Below, piece after piece: positions 6,549 through 15,443 of a stretch of DNA of 15,560 bases (positions are counted from its first letter, which is position 1; each line of letters begins with the position of its first letter). The translations under genes were made by a program, and so were the position numbers. Source of the DNA: Candidatus Firestoneibacteriota bacterium (GTDB taxonomy: Bacteria > JACRDZ01); assembly GCA_016212735.1 (NCBI GenBank), contig JACRDZ010000205.1:1-15560 (forward strand). The letters are read 5' to 3'. The notes beneath the pieces were generated by a model. The model had not been told where the DNA came from. It saw only the letters and a list, made by a program, of their open reading frames with translations, and did not search any database.

Positions 6549-7967
6549 CTAAATAATATACATTTTCGTTTTTTTTTGTCTTTTTAAAAATTCTGATTTT
6601 TTATTTTCATATCCAGAACGATTAAGGATCCCATACATAAAGTTTTTACCTGCTTCAACACCCGGCTGATCAAATGCATTAATTTGAAAAAGCTCTCCTG
6701 CAATTGCAGTTTTCATTTCTAATAAATATATAAACTGCCCAATAGTAAATTCATTAATCTCAGGAATGTGAATAGTTGCATTCGGCCGTTTTTCTTTTGT
6801 TAGAGAATATTCAGTAGATACCCATTCAGTTTCCATTAATTCATTTAAAGTATATTTCCCGAGATATTTTAGTTCTATGTTTTTATCTTCTGGTATTTTA
6901 ATATTTGCATTAAATTTTTTGACATGAATAAATGTTATTATTTTATCATGCGGCCCTTCCATATAAAGCTGAAGCTGTGAATGCTGATCTGTAACACCCA
7001 AAGCGCTAATAGGTGTTGATCCTGTTTCAACAACACTTCCATCTTTAGCATATTTTTTCCCAATACTTTCTGCCCATAATTGTCTGAACCAATCGGTTAT
7101 ATCCTTAAATTTAGAAGTATAAGGCATCATAACAATCATGTTTATTTCTTTATTTATAAATGCATTGTGATGCAGAGTAGCACTGATTGCTGCAGGATTC
7201 TTCCAAATTTGATCGCTTAAACAAATTTTATCCATAAAACGAGCACCTGCTAAAATAGCTTCAATATCTATGCCTGCAAGTTTTGCAGGAAGTAGCCCTA
7301 CAGGACTTAAAACAGAAAAACGTCCTCCAACAGTTGAAGGAATAGAAAAAGATGATATTTTTTCCTTAATTGCAATATTACGGAGTTCTCCCCTGTCTGA
7401 ATCAGTTGTTATAACAATATTATTAATATAATTCTTTCCTAATATCTTTTTTAATTTATTTTTAATTATAAGAAATGCACTCATAGTTTCCACAGTACTA
7501 CCGGATTTTGTTATCACATTAACAAGAGTCTTTCTCAGATCACAAATGCTTAATAATCCTGAAAGCTCTTCAGTATCAACATTATCATAAAAGAAAATAC
7601 GCGGATATTCTCTTTTTGGATATTCTAATAGATTATAATAAGAAGGTTTAAGTAGAGATACAAGAGCTTTCCCTCCAAGAGCAGAACCTCCTATACCTAA
7701 AACAATAACATTCTCAAATTTATTTTTAACTTTTTTATAAAAATCATTAATCTTGTTCAGTTGTTCAGTATCATAGGGAAGATTCATAAATCCTTCTTTT
7801 GAAGTTCTCATATTACGCATAATTTTAAAAACAGTTCCATCCATTAAATTTATCTCATCTTCACAAACGCCATATTTATCCCCTATATATCTTGCCATAA
7901 TATTATTAAAATCATAAGAAATTCGCATAGTTTCACACCATTTAGAGTTTTTCCATAATTGAGACAC
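6549..7967 (-). CDS. pgi: Glucose-6-phosphate isomerase
   Basis: Interconverts glucose 6-phosphate and fructose 6-phosphate at the top of glycolysis, in the cytoplasm. At 472 residues it is the shorter PGI form rather than the roughly 550-residue enterobacterial one. Its two SIS halves are visible: GIGGSALGGK (91-100), TKSGST (153-158), VGGRFS (213-218), QLWAESIGKK (296-305; Glu300 corresponds to the catalytic base in the family ESxGK motif) and TDQHSQLQLYMEGP (326-339). NAFDQPGVEAGK near the end carries the expected lysine. The start is GTG (7965-7967) with a strong GGAGGT (7975-7980) eight bases upstream. It follows the GH57 gene by 21 bases, so the two are probably cotranscribed; glucose units released from alpha-glucan would enter glycolysis here once phosphorylated. 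Confidence 0.96.
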   Translation of the reverse strand: MSQLWKNSKWCETMRISYDFNNIMARYIGDKYGVCEDEINLMDGTVFKIMRNMRTSKEGFMNLPYDTEQLNKINDFYKKVKNKFENVIVLGIGGSALGGKALVSLLKPSYYNLLEYPKREYPRIFFYDNVDTEELSGLLSICDLRKTLVNVITKSGSTVETMSAFLIIKNKLKKILGKNYINNIVITTDSDRGELRNIAIKEKISSFSIPSTVGGRFSVLSPVGLLPAKLAGIDIEAILAGARFMDKICLSDQIWKNPAAISATLHHNAFINKEINMIVMMPYTSKFKDITDWFRQLWAESIGKKYAKDGSVVETGSTPISALGVTDQHSQLQLYMEGPHDKIITFIHVKKFNANIKIPEDKNIELKYLGKYTLNELMETEWVSTEYSLTKEKRPNATIHIPEINEFTIGQFIYLLEMKTAIAGELFQINAFDQPGVEAGKNFMYGILNRSGYENKKSEFLKRQKKTKMYII

Positions 7968-7988
7968 GGTTCACACCTCCCATTTATA

Positions 7989-10187
7989 TTAAAGCATCCA
8001 GACTAAAGACTCAAGATCATCCGGTACTATTCCAAAACTGATTGTCCCATCAATTGGCCAGTGTTCGATTTCCATATTTCCCTGAAAAACAATTAACATA
8101 AATTCGATTCTACTAAAAGCCTGCAATCCAATATCTTTTTTTAATATTCCAATTTCAATAATTTCATTCAATGCAACAGTATTTATATCTTTAACTTTTT
8201 CCCACATTTCACTTTCGTTCTCTTTAAATAAAGCTGCTTTTGTTAAATAGTCACACAAAGATACTTCTATGTCAATTTTGAATTGTCGTGGATTCAAAAC
8301 ATAAATATTTATTCTTGTTTTATCCCATACTTCAGGTGGAAGTTTTTCTTTAAGATCCATTCTTATAAAGATACTGTCATAATTAAGTCCATAATATATT
8401 TTTTTTATAATTGTTTCTGTCTGATGCATTGTCCCGCTGATTTTTTGAATATCGTAAAATCCTGCAGAAAGCCACTCATAATAGTGAGATACCTTTCCAT
8501 CAATTATCGGATTTATAAATGCAGTGGGCTCAGTAAAAGGGATTTCTCTGGGTTTTTGAGATATAGGGAGATAAAGATAATATGGAATTTCCTCTCCTAT
8601 TAATTGATATACATTAATTAAATGTTTTCTAAATAAACTGTCAAACTCCATACGATTCAATGAAGCAAACTCATCACCATACCACCAGCACCAGTCACTG
8701 CCTTCTGCAATATATATCTCTTTCCATGCCTGTGTCAGTACATTACTATTTTTTTCATCAATATGTTTATTCTGATACTTAATCAATGCTTTTCTAGCTA
8801 AAGAAAGATAATCCCATGCCATATTATCTTCTTTATGCCCGATCCAGATATTATAATTACTATTTATCCATGACCCAGGGAAAAGGTATGAAAGCTTCTG
8901 CGGTGCTGAGGATTCAAGATACTCGCTTACTGTCACAAATTTAAAAGCTTCTTCCTGATTAAGACGTTCATATAGCGTAAGTAAAAATTCACGGCCGTCT
9001 TTAGGATAATATTCCCATGCGTTCTCACCATCCAGAATAATACTTACAAGATAGTTTTCATAATTGCATGGCAATCTGTTTTTTATTGAATAAAGATATT
9101 CGACAAAATCATTCACTGCATCTCTTGCCTTCCAATTTGAATAAATAAAACCTATTTTATCAGATATTGCAAGATCTCTGAAAACGATATTAATAGCCCT
9201 GTTATTTTTTTCAACTCTATATGCTCTATATAATGAATCTGATTTGAATATCTCCCCTGTTCTGTAAAAAGAATTTTTAAGAATTTTTTCATCTGTTGCT
9301 ATCCATTTTATTCCGTTTTCGGAAATTAATGGAATTATTTCCTCACTGACAGAACCTTCTGACGGCCACATTCCTTTCGGATTTGTACCAAAAATATATT
9401 TATAATATTTAACTGCTTCTTCAATATGCCAGCGTGCATCTTCAATATGCTGAAATTTTTCTTTCGGCAGATTAATATCAGGTGATGATATTCTTGCAAT
9501 ATCAGTATCTATTAATAATGGCAGAATTGGATGATAATAAGGAGAAATGGAAATTTCTATCTGTCCTTTGTCCATGAATTTTTTATATACAGGCAGTATC
9601 ATTCCCATGATTTCCATCTGTTTTGCTATTAATATATTTTTATCTTCTTCAGTAAATTTTTCATTTTTTTCTATAAGTCGTGCTATTTCTGTATCATTTT
9701 TTTTAAATATAGGATCAAACCATGCTAAATTGTACCAGACCTGCAAGTCAAGAAAATCCTGAGTTGTCAGATTGTTTTGTATTATCCTCAGTTTATCAAT
9801 AGATATATGTTCTCCTCTTTTTTCAAGCAAATTTTTATATCGAGGGTAGATTTTTATCATTGTTTCCCAGTTTGCCATAAACAGTTTTATTAAAATATCT
9901 GTCTTTTCTTCAATAGTAAGTTCACCAGCAGGTTTACATGTAAGTCTTAATACATTATCCTGAGCCTTATTGTCTGTATAATCTTTTATCTGTTCAATAA
10001 GGGAAGGAACGAGATTAAACGTCTGATGAATATTTTCAAAAGGTTCTAAAATAGTAACCATATCATAATAGTCTTTTATTGCATGAAGCCGTACCCACGG
10101 CATTGCATATTCATTTGTCAGTATATCCTTATAGAACGGCTGATGCATATGCCATAAAAAAGCAACATTTAATTTCCCAACTGTCAT
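7989..10187 (-). CDS. Glycoside hydrolase family 57 alpha-glucan enzyme
   Basis: A 732-residue GH57 protein. All conserved regions are visible: HMHQPFY (13-19), GMWPSEGSVSEE (272-283), KWIATDE with the expected nucleophile Glu300, and ILDGENAWEYYP with the expected acid/base Asp386. A second block, EGSDWCWWYGDEF followed by FDSLFRKHL, belongs to the helical region after the barrel in many GH57 amylopullulanase-like proteins. The last 170 or so residues are beta-rich and may be a sandwich domain. No signal peptide is visible, so it should act inside the cell on glycogen or maltodextrins. GH57 also contains branching enzymes, 4-alpha-glucanotransferases and alpha-galactosidases; the motif set favours an amylase or amylopullulanase type, but specificity cannot be fixed from sequence alone. 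ATG at 10185-10187; its GGGGG ribosome-binding site (10192-10196) abuts the thiN stop. Confidence 0.9.
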   Translation of the reverse strand: MTVGKLNVAFLWHMHQPFYKDILTNEYAMPWVRLHAIKDYYDMVTILEPFENIHQTFNLVPSLIEQIKDYTDNKAQDNVLRLTCKPAGELTIEEKTDILIKLFMANWETMIKIYPRYKNLLEKRGEHISIDKLRIIQNNLTTQDFLDLQVWYNLAWFDPIFKKNDTEIARLIEKNEKFTEEDKNILIAKQMEIMGMILPVYKKFMDKGQIEISISPYYHPILPLLIDTDIARISSPDINLPKEKFQHIEDARWHIEEAVKYYKYIFGTNPKGMWPSEGSVSEEIIPLISENGIKWIATDEKILKNSFYRTGEIFKSDSLYRAYRVEKNNRAINIVFRDLAISDKIGFIYSNWKARDAVNDFVEYLYSIKNRLPCNYENYLVSIILDGENAWEYYPKDGREFLLTLYERLNQEEAFKFVTVSEYLESSAPQKLSYLFPGSWINSNYNIWIGHKEDNMAWDYLSLARKALIKYQNKHIDEKNSNVLTQAWKEIYIAEGSDWCWWYGDEFASLNRMEFDSLFRKHLINVYQLIGEEIPYYLYLPISQKPREIPFTEPTAFINPIIDGKVSHYYEWLSAGFYDIQKISGTMHQTETIIKKIYYGLNYDSIFIRMDLKEKLPPEVWDKTRINIYVLNPRQFKIDIEVSLCDYLTKAALFKENESEMWEKVKDINTVALNEIIEIGILKKDIGLQAFSRIEFMLIVFQGNMEIEHWPIDGTISFGIVPDDLESLVWML

Positions 10188-10196
10188 ATTTCCCCC

Positions 10197-10835
10197 TCAC
10201 TTACTCTTAATATGTATTACCAGAATAAATCCTTTTTTTACAATTATTTCTGCTTTTTGTTTTTCCATAACATTGCTTATCCCTAGAGATTTCCGTCTTT
10301 CAAGTTTACTATTAATTAAATTATATTTAAATCCTTTTAAAGTTATCCCTGTGCTTTTTTCACTTAATGATAGCATTGAAACAATATCTCCCTTTTTCCC
10401 TTTTATTTGAATATGTTTATTTACAAGCTCAATAGTATATTTTTTACTCAGTATCCTTGCTCTTATTCCGTGTATAACTATTTTTTCCATTAAAAATATA
10501 TTTGCTAATGCATGGTCTGGTCTTTTCCCTGACATGCATATAAAATTTATTTCTTCAGGTTTTAATCTTAAAGCTTCATCAATAGCGATTTCCGTATCTG
10601 TTTTGTCTTTATCTTTTGAAAAAGGAATTATTCTTATTCTTTTTTTAATAAAATAATTTAATATTTTCAATGGCAGAGAATCAATATCCCCTATTATAAT
10701 ATCCGGAGTTATTCCAGAATTATAACAATTTTTAGAACCGCCATTTACTGCAATTAAATAATCATTATTATATCCATAAAAGCCACTGTTTTCTTTTTCA
10801 CCGTTTCCTATAATTCCAATACTTCTATATTTCAT
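10197..10835 (-). CDS. thiN: Thiamine pyrophosphokinase
   Basis: Transfers pyrophosphate from ATP to thiamine to give thiamine diphosphate, the cofactor of transketolase and 2-oxoacid enzymes; cytoplasmic. The protein has 212 residues, the normal length. Family motifs are present in order: AVNGGS (29-34), GITPDIIIGDIDSL (41-54), the acidic metal and nucleotide site DKDKTDTEIA (75-84) and SGKRPDHALANI (102-113). The C-terminal half is the beta-rich thiamine-binding domain and is more diverged. The ATG at 10833-10835 overlaps the mutL stop as ATGA, so it is likely translationally coupled to mutL, and it ends nine bases before the GH57 gene. No TPP riboswitch was recognised near it. Salvage of thiamine is implied, but no biosynthetic genes are in view. 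Confidence 0.92.
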   Translation of the reverse strand: MKYRSIGIIGNGEKENSGFYGYNNDYLIAVNGGSKNCYNSGITPDIIIGDIDSLPLKILNYFIKKRIRIIPFSKDKDKTDTEIAIDEALRLKPEEINFICMSGKRPDHALANIFLMEKIVIHGIRARILSKKYTIELVNKHIQIKGKKGDIVSMLSLSEKSTGITLKGFKYNLINSKLERRKSLGISNVMEKQKAEIIVKKGFILVIHIKSK

Positions 10836-12589
10836 GATGTCCTTTTAAATTTCTTTTCAAGTTCCTCTACAGTAATTTTAATTATCGCAGGTCTGCCATG
10901 CGGACAATAAAAATGGATTCCTATTGTTCTTGCTTCATTCAAGATAGATTTTATTTCCTCTATGCTCATCCTATCCCCGGCTCTTACAGCACTGTGGCAG
11001 GCCATAATTACAGCCATTTTTTCAATAAAATTAAATCTTGTCTTATTCATAGAAAATTCACTGAAAATATTAAGTAAAACTTCCTTTATATCGCTGGATG
11101 TAAGAAAAACAGGCACTTCTTTTATAACAAAAGTCGTACCTCCAAAATATTCGATATCCAGTCCGAAATTATTAAATTGTTTTAGATTGTCTTTTATAAA
11201 AGCTGCTTCTTCCTGAGAAACTTCAATATTTATCGGGAAAAGCAGCCTCTGTATTTCAAAATGATTATTTTTTAAAGATGAAATTATTTTTTCGTACATG
11301 ATTCTTTCATGAAATGCATGCTGATCAATTATATATGTATCATTTTCATCTTCAACAATCCAGTAAGAATTCATAATCTGCGCTAGAGGTTTCAAAATAT
11401 TATTGTCCTTATCTGTATTTAAATCAGCCAATCCCTCATTGTTAAATAATGAGGCATATTCACATAAATTATGTTTTTCTACTGCTCTGGAACTCGCATA
11501 AGCTTGAGTATTTTCCCCAACAGATATTAATGAACTGTCTTTGTTGCTTCCTTCATTAATTATTTCTTCTTTATATGCTTTTCTCTCATAATTATTATTT
11601 TTTAAAGTGCAGGAAATTGCATGACAGACAGAATCATGAATAAATTTATCTTCAACAAATTTTACTTCTTTTTTTGCAGGATGAACATTTACATCTACCT
11701 GATGAGGCGGTAAATTTAAATATATTATTGCCATAGGATGTCTATCTACCATAAGAAGAGTATGATAACCTTCATAAATTGCATGGCTTACTATTTTACT
11801 TTTTATTCCTCTTTTATTCACAAAAACAAGTTGATAATTTTTATTGGGTTTTGAATATGAAGGTCTGGATATATAGCCTGATATATAGAGATCTTTGTTA
11901 TCCACTTTATATTCAGCTTTAAGTAAATTACCTTTTAGCTCATCTCCATAAATAGCATAAATTCTTTCTTCAATATTTTTAGTTTTTGGAAAATCATAAA
12001 GTATATGATTATTATGTGCCAGAGTAAAAGCTATTTCAGGGAAAGCAATCATATATTGAGTTGCTGTATTAATAATATGCATTAGTTCAGTATTTACAGT
12101 TTTTAAAAATTTCTTGCGTGCTGGTACATTATAGAATATATGAGATACAATAATCTTAGTCCCTTCATGGCATCCAACATCTGACATGTTTCTAAGAATG
12201 TCACCTTCAACTTCGATCTTGCTTCCTGCTATATCTTTTTCTGTTTTTGTTTCCATCTCTACATAAGATATTGATGCAATACTTGCAAGTGCTTCACCTC
12301 TGAAACCCATAGTATTAATATTGTTCAAATCTTCACTTGTTGATATCTTACTTGTTGTATGTCTTTCAAAAGCCATAACGGCATCATCTTTTGACATTCC
12401 AAATCCATTATCAATTACGCATATGGATCTTATTCCTCCATGCTCAACAAATATCTTAATTTGTGTGCTGTCTGCATCAATAGAATTTTCAACAAGCTCT
12501 TTTATAATGGATGCTGGACGTTCAACAATTTCACCTGCAGCAATTTTATTAATAAGTGAACTATCTAATAATTTTATTTTACCTGGCAT
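10832..12589 (-). CDS. mutL: DNA mismatch repair protein MutL
   Basis: Couples mismatch recognition by MutS to strand removal. The 585-residue protein has the GHKL ATPase at the N-terminus: GEIVERPASIIKELVENSIDA (19-39) with the catalytic glutamate and Mg-binding asparagine, VIDNGFGM, TTSKI and GFRGEALASIASIS. The C-terminal domain carries the latent endonuclease motif DQHAFHERIMYE (422-433; matches DQHA-X2-E-X4-E), ACHSAVRA (530-537) and CPHGRP (562-567). It is therefore the nicking type found in bacteria without MutH. The linker (about 330-400) is low in conservation, as usual. ATG at 12587-12589 with AGGGG just upstream. It begins the run mutL, thiN, GH57, pgi. The shared operon with sugar metabolism looks like simple cotranscription, not a functional link. 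Confidence 0.97.
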   Translation of the reverse strand: MPGKIKLLDSSLINKIAAGEIVERPASIIKELVENSIDADSTQIKIFVEHGGIRSICVIDNGFGMSKDDAVMAFERHTTSKISTSEDLNNINTMGFRGEALASIASISYVEMETKTEKDIAGSKIEVEGDILRNMSDVGCHEGTKIIVSHIFYNVPARKKFLKTVNTELMHIINTATQYMIAFPEIAFTLAHNNHILYDFPKTKNIEERIYAIYGDELKGNLLKAEYKVDNKDLYISGYISRPSYSKPNKNYQLVFVNKRGIKSKIVSHAIYEGYHTLLMVDRHPMAIIYLNLPPHQVDVNVHPAKKEVKFVEDKFIHDSVCHAISCTLKNNNYERKAYKEEIINEGSNKDSSLISVGENTQAYASSRAVEKHNLCEYASLFNNEGLADLNTDKDNNILKPLAQIMNSYWIVEDENDTYIIDQHAFHERIMYEKIISSLKNNHFEIQRLLFPINIEVSQEEAAFIKDNLKQFNNFGLDIEYFGGTTFVIKEVPVFLTSSDIKEVLLNIFSEFSMNKTRFNFIEKMAVIMACHSAVRAGDRMSIEEIKSILNEARTIGIHFYCPHGRPAIIKITVEELEKKFKRTS

Positions 12590-12792
12590 ATTTCCCCTTC
12601 AAGCTTTTAACTGAACATGGCTCTCTGGCTTGTTTTTAACTATTTTTAATACTCTCATATATATTTTTAAAAGTCAAATATGTGTTATAAGAACAATCAT
12701 GTGGCAGACATATATAAATTATTTATTAAGCTCAAATATCGGCAGGACTATACAATCTATGCGTCAGGCAGTTTTTGATACAAGAGAAAATG
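12590..12792. other. Intergenic region before mutL, possible promoter
   Basis: About 200 bases with no gene or clear terminator. On the minus strand TTGACT (12672-12677) could be a -35 box, but the best -10-like hexamers, TATTAA (12646-12651) and GAGTAT (12649-12654), give poor spacing or poor match. It is the only gap before the mutL run, so a promoter is expected here. Confidence 0.25.
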
Positions 12793-15300
12793 TTATTCCA
12801 CTTTAACATTATAAAATGCTATAATCCGTGCCCCATCTTCCATAACTGCCGTAACTCGTGCGTTAAAAGTGCCGGAACCAGGATAGGTATAACTTGCATA
12901 CGGCAGATTTGTACGGAATTGTATGCCTCTTGAGCCTTCAAAATTCCATTGATATTCATTCACCTTGATGCCTTTTGGCCCATCTATTAAACAATCAAAA
13001 ATTACTGTTCTTCCAATTTGTTCTCTTTTACTTATCTTTAAAGAAAAATTTATACAATATTCTAATCCGAGATTATAATTTCCATCATATATTGGTATTA
13101 AAAAACCAGGAAAATTTTTATATAATTTAAAGGATGTATGTACGCCCTCAAAAAGACCAACATCTTTTATATATTCTCTTTTCCACTTATCTTCTGTTAA
13201 ATGACAAAAATATAATTTTTCGTCTCCATTATGTGCAATAAAACAAGGTTCATCTTGATCAGTTAATTCCAGAATTGAAAGTCTATATATATAATCACCA
13301 AAATCCTTTCTTCCCCAATAATTTCTCCCGTCTATACTCCATGCATATCCATCTTTGATTCCGCTAAGATACATTCTGTATGGATATTCATGTGTAGGAT
13401 CATAATATTTCTTATATACTATATGCTTTTTATCATTTTCCCCTATCTTCAGACTTATATTTTGTACAAAGATTCGTGGTTCCAAATCCCGATCTACTCT
13501 AAAAGGAGTCTTCCACGTATCATAATTCTCCTCTATAGTATAATATAAATTATATGTCTGGCTATATGCTAAATTACGTTTATTCTGGTTATCTATTAGA
13601 AAATCAAAATAACTTGCTTCACCATAAAGAGTATCAGCAATATAGTTTGTATCATATACATAACTCTGCCATAAACCCTGTTCATCACGATATGTAACTT
13701 CAACATTTAATTTAGAATTATAATAACTTATATATGGTATATCATCTTTCAGAAATAAGTTTATTCTGCCTCCTCTTTTATCTATATTTTCCTTAATTTT
13801 AATCCCTTCCCATGTTGTCCCTTTTTTCTCTGCATAAGTCAAATATGTACTGTCAAAATTATTTCCTGATACATGTGAATAATAAACCAGATGCATTTGT
13901 TCAGATGGGTCTATTTGTAAAATAGGGTTATATGCTGAGAGTATATATGATTTATCTATTTTTTCTATTTTTTCTTTCTGCCAGCCATTAATATTATTAT
14001 ACCAGGAATGCCATAATTCTTCATTCCATATATAATCATAATTGTAGTCATTATAAACATATTTATAAACATAACTATAAACTATATGTGGATTACCTTC
14101 TCTATCCATATCAAATGTATGCCATCCAAGACTCTTATCTAAGATTTTTTTTGAAGCCCAGTTCTTATAAATTTTAAATTCCGGTCTGATAACTTTTGTT
14201 ACCCAATGTATTTCCCATCTCCATGGGAAATATTCCTTACATGAGTAAAATAACCATAATTCGTTATTTGTATCTTCTATAACATCAAAATCTAAATTAT
14301 TATTATACTCATAAAATATCCTGCTTTTTATATTTATAAAATTCCATATCCCATCTTTATAGTATGCGTATTTTATTTTTCGATTAATAACTAAATTATA
14401 ATCATATTCATTAATATAATAAAAAATATGTTTGGTGTTTTCATCATCTACAATAATTCTGCTTCGATACATTCCTGCTCCAGAGGTACTGTCTACAATC
14501 TCCTGCTTCCACTGCCAATAATCCTTATATGCATATTTAAGTTTTCCATTACTATAATAACTCATATGCGGCTGATTATTTTTATCTAAAGTAAGTGACG
14601 TATATAATCCAGTTATGCCTGTTGTATCTACTATCTCAATTTTCCAGTTATATCCATCATAATAAGCATATTTCAAATCATCATCTGTTGCATCATAATA
14701 ACTTATATGTCTGTTATTTTCTTTATCAATTTTAAAACCAATATATAGTCCCAGCATTTTATAAGGAGCTTTATCTATGATTTCTTTTTTCCAATCAGTA
14801 CCATTATAATATATATATTTTAATTCTCCTTTTTTTGCATCATAATAACTTATATGAGGATTTTGGAATTTATCTAATTGCATGACACTGAATCTTCCTG
14901 CTTCAGGGTCTTCATCTAATGTCCTGATATTCCATATACTATCGTAATATGCATATTTCAGACATTGTCTGTTCTCATCAAAATAACAAATATATGGTTT
15001 TCCCTGTGAATTTATTTGAAGACTAACATGTTTACCAATATTTTCACCTTTTTCTATAATATTAGTTTTCCACTCATTCAGGGCTGTATCATAATATTGA
15101 TAATATAGACCTGTATTACCGCCATATGCAAAAGCTATATTTGGATAAGGGAGACCTACACTATACGCAGCACTAATATTTGACTCTGTTGTTGAATCTA
15201 ATACTTGTTCAATATACTTTGTCTCTTTCCATGAAGATGCAAATATATTTGAAGAAAAAATAACAATTATGATTATTGTAATTACAATTATTTTTTTCAT
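12793..15300 (-). CDS. Secreted beta-propeller-like repeat protein with C-terminal PKD-like domain
   Basis: An 835-residue protein with a Sec signal peptide: MKK, hydrophobic residues 4-19, and a likely cut near IFA-SS (residue 21). The mature part repeats a blade of about 47 residues built from an aromatic strand (H-I-S-Y-Y-D), LKYAYYDG, W-K-EIVD and a variable strand ending in LDK-N-P. The YYD strands fall at residues 102, 148, 197, 244 and 290, and looser copies continue to about 740. That spacing suggests WD40-sized propeller blades, perhaps more than one propeller. Residues 753-835 look like a PKD domain (NEYQWNFEG; YASYTYPGSGTFNARVTA). There is no membrane anchor, lipobox or sorting signal. 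The function is unknown; it may be a surface or extracellular binding protein. I start at the ATG 15298-15300, not 15331-15333, because GGGAG lies five bases upstream and the signal peptide begins there. It lies alone before mutL. Confidence 0.8.
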   Translation of the reverse strand: MKKIIVITIIIIVIFSSNIFASSWKETKYIEQVLDSTTESNISAAYSVGLPYPNIAFAYGGNTGLYYQYYDTALNEWKTNIIEKGENIGKHVSLQINSQGKPYICYFDENRQCLKYAYYDSIWNIRTLDEDPEAGRFSVMQLDKFQNPHISYYDAKKGELKYIYYNGTDWKKEIIDKAPYKMLGLYIGFKIDKENNRHISYYDATDDDLKYAYYDGYNWKIEIVDTTGITGLYTSLTLDKNNQPHMSYYSNGKLKYAYKDYWQWKQEIVDSTSGAGMYRSRIIVDDENTKHIFYYINEYDYNLVINRKIKYAYYKDGIWNFINIKSRIFYEYNNNLDFDVIEDTNNELWLFYSCKEYFPWRWEIHWVTKVIRPEFKIYKNWASKKILDKSLGWHTFDMDREGNPHIVYSYVYKYVYNDYNYDYIWNEELWHSWYNNINGWQKEKIEKIDKSYILSAYNPILQIDPSEQMHLVYYSHVSGNNFDSTYLTYAEKKGTTWEGIKIKENIDKRGGRINLFLKDDIPYISYYNSKLNVEVTYRDEQGLWQSYVYDTNYIADTLYGEASYFDFLIDNQNKRNLAYSQTYNLYYTIEENYDTWKTPFRVDRDLEPRIFVQNISLKIGENDKKHIVYKKYYDPTHEYPYRMYLSGIKDGYAWSIDGRNYWGRKDFGDYIYRLSILELTDQDEPCFIAHNGDEKLYFCHLTEDKWKREYIKDVGLFEGVHTSFKLYKNFPGFLIPIYDGNYNLGLEYCINFSLKISKREQIGRTVIFDCLIDGPKGIKVNEYQWNFEGSRGIQFRTNLPYASYTYPGSGTFNARVTAVMEDGARIIAFYNVKVE

Positions 15301-15305
15301 ATTTG

Positions 15306-15310
15306 CTCCC
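15306..15310 (-). promoter_or_regulatory. Ribosome-binding site deciding the propeller-protein start
   Basis: GGGAG on the minus strand, five bases before the ATG at 15298-15300. It lies inside the 11-codon extension that an upstream ATG (15331-15333) would add, which argues against that upstream start. Confidence 0.6.
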
Positions 15311-15322
15311 GAAATAGGTTCT

Positions 15323-15413
15323 GGTAATGTCAAAACTTAACCACAGAGAACTAGAGAGAAACCTTTAAATATTAATGGGTTAGAAGAGTTTTTATGTTCT
15401 CCCCCCTCTGTGC
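15323..15413. repeat. CCACAGAG-type intergenic inverted repeat (right copy)
   Basis: Starts GGTAATGTCAAAACTTAA (15323-15340), then CCACAGAGAAC. CACAGAG (15342-15348) pairs with CTCTGTG (15406-15412). The leading 18 bases match the minus strand at 154-137, beside the left copy, in 15 of 18 positions. It lies in the leader of the propeller gene. Confidence 0.65.
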
Positions 15414-15443
15414 CCTTACTATTACCCACAAGTCTGGGTAAAT

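Noticed and set aside
8283..8603. Plus-strand open frame inside the GH57 gene (and similar frames at 3657-3950, 4697-4999, 9547-9762, 10962-11216, 12321-12614)
   Set aside because: These are all antisense to well-supported genes, without ribosome-binding sites or recognisable domains.
15328..15333. TTGACA on the minus strand before the propeller gene as a -35 box
   Set aside because: The place for a -10 box falls at the ribosome-binding site and start codon; the hexamer is part of the repeat end motif.
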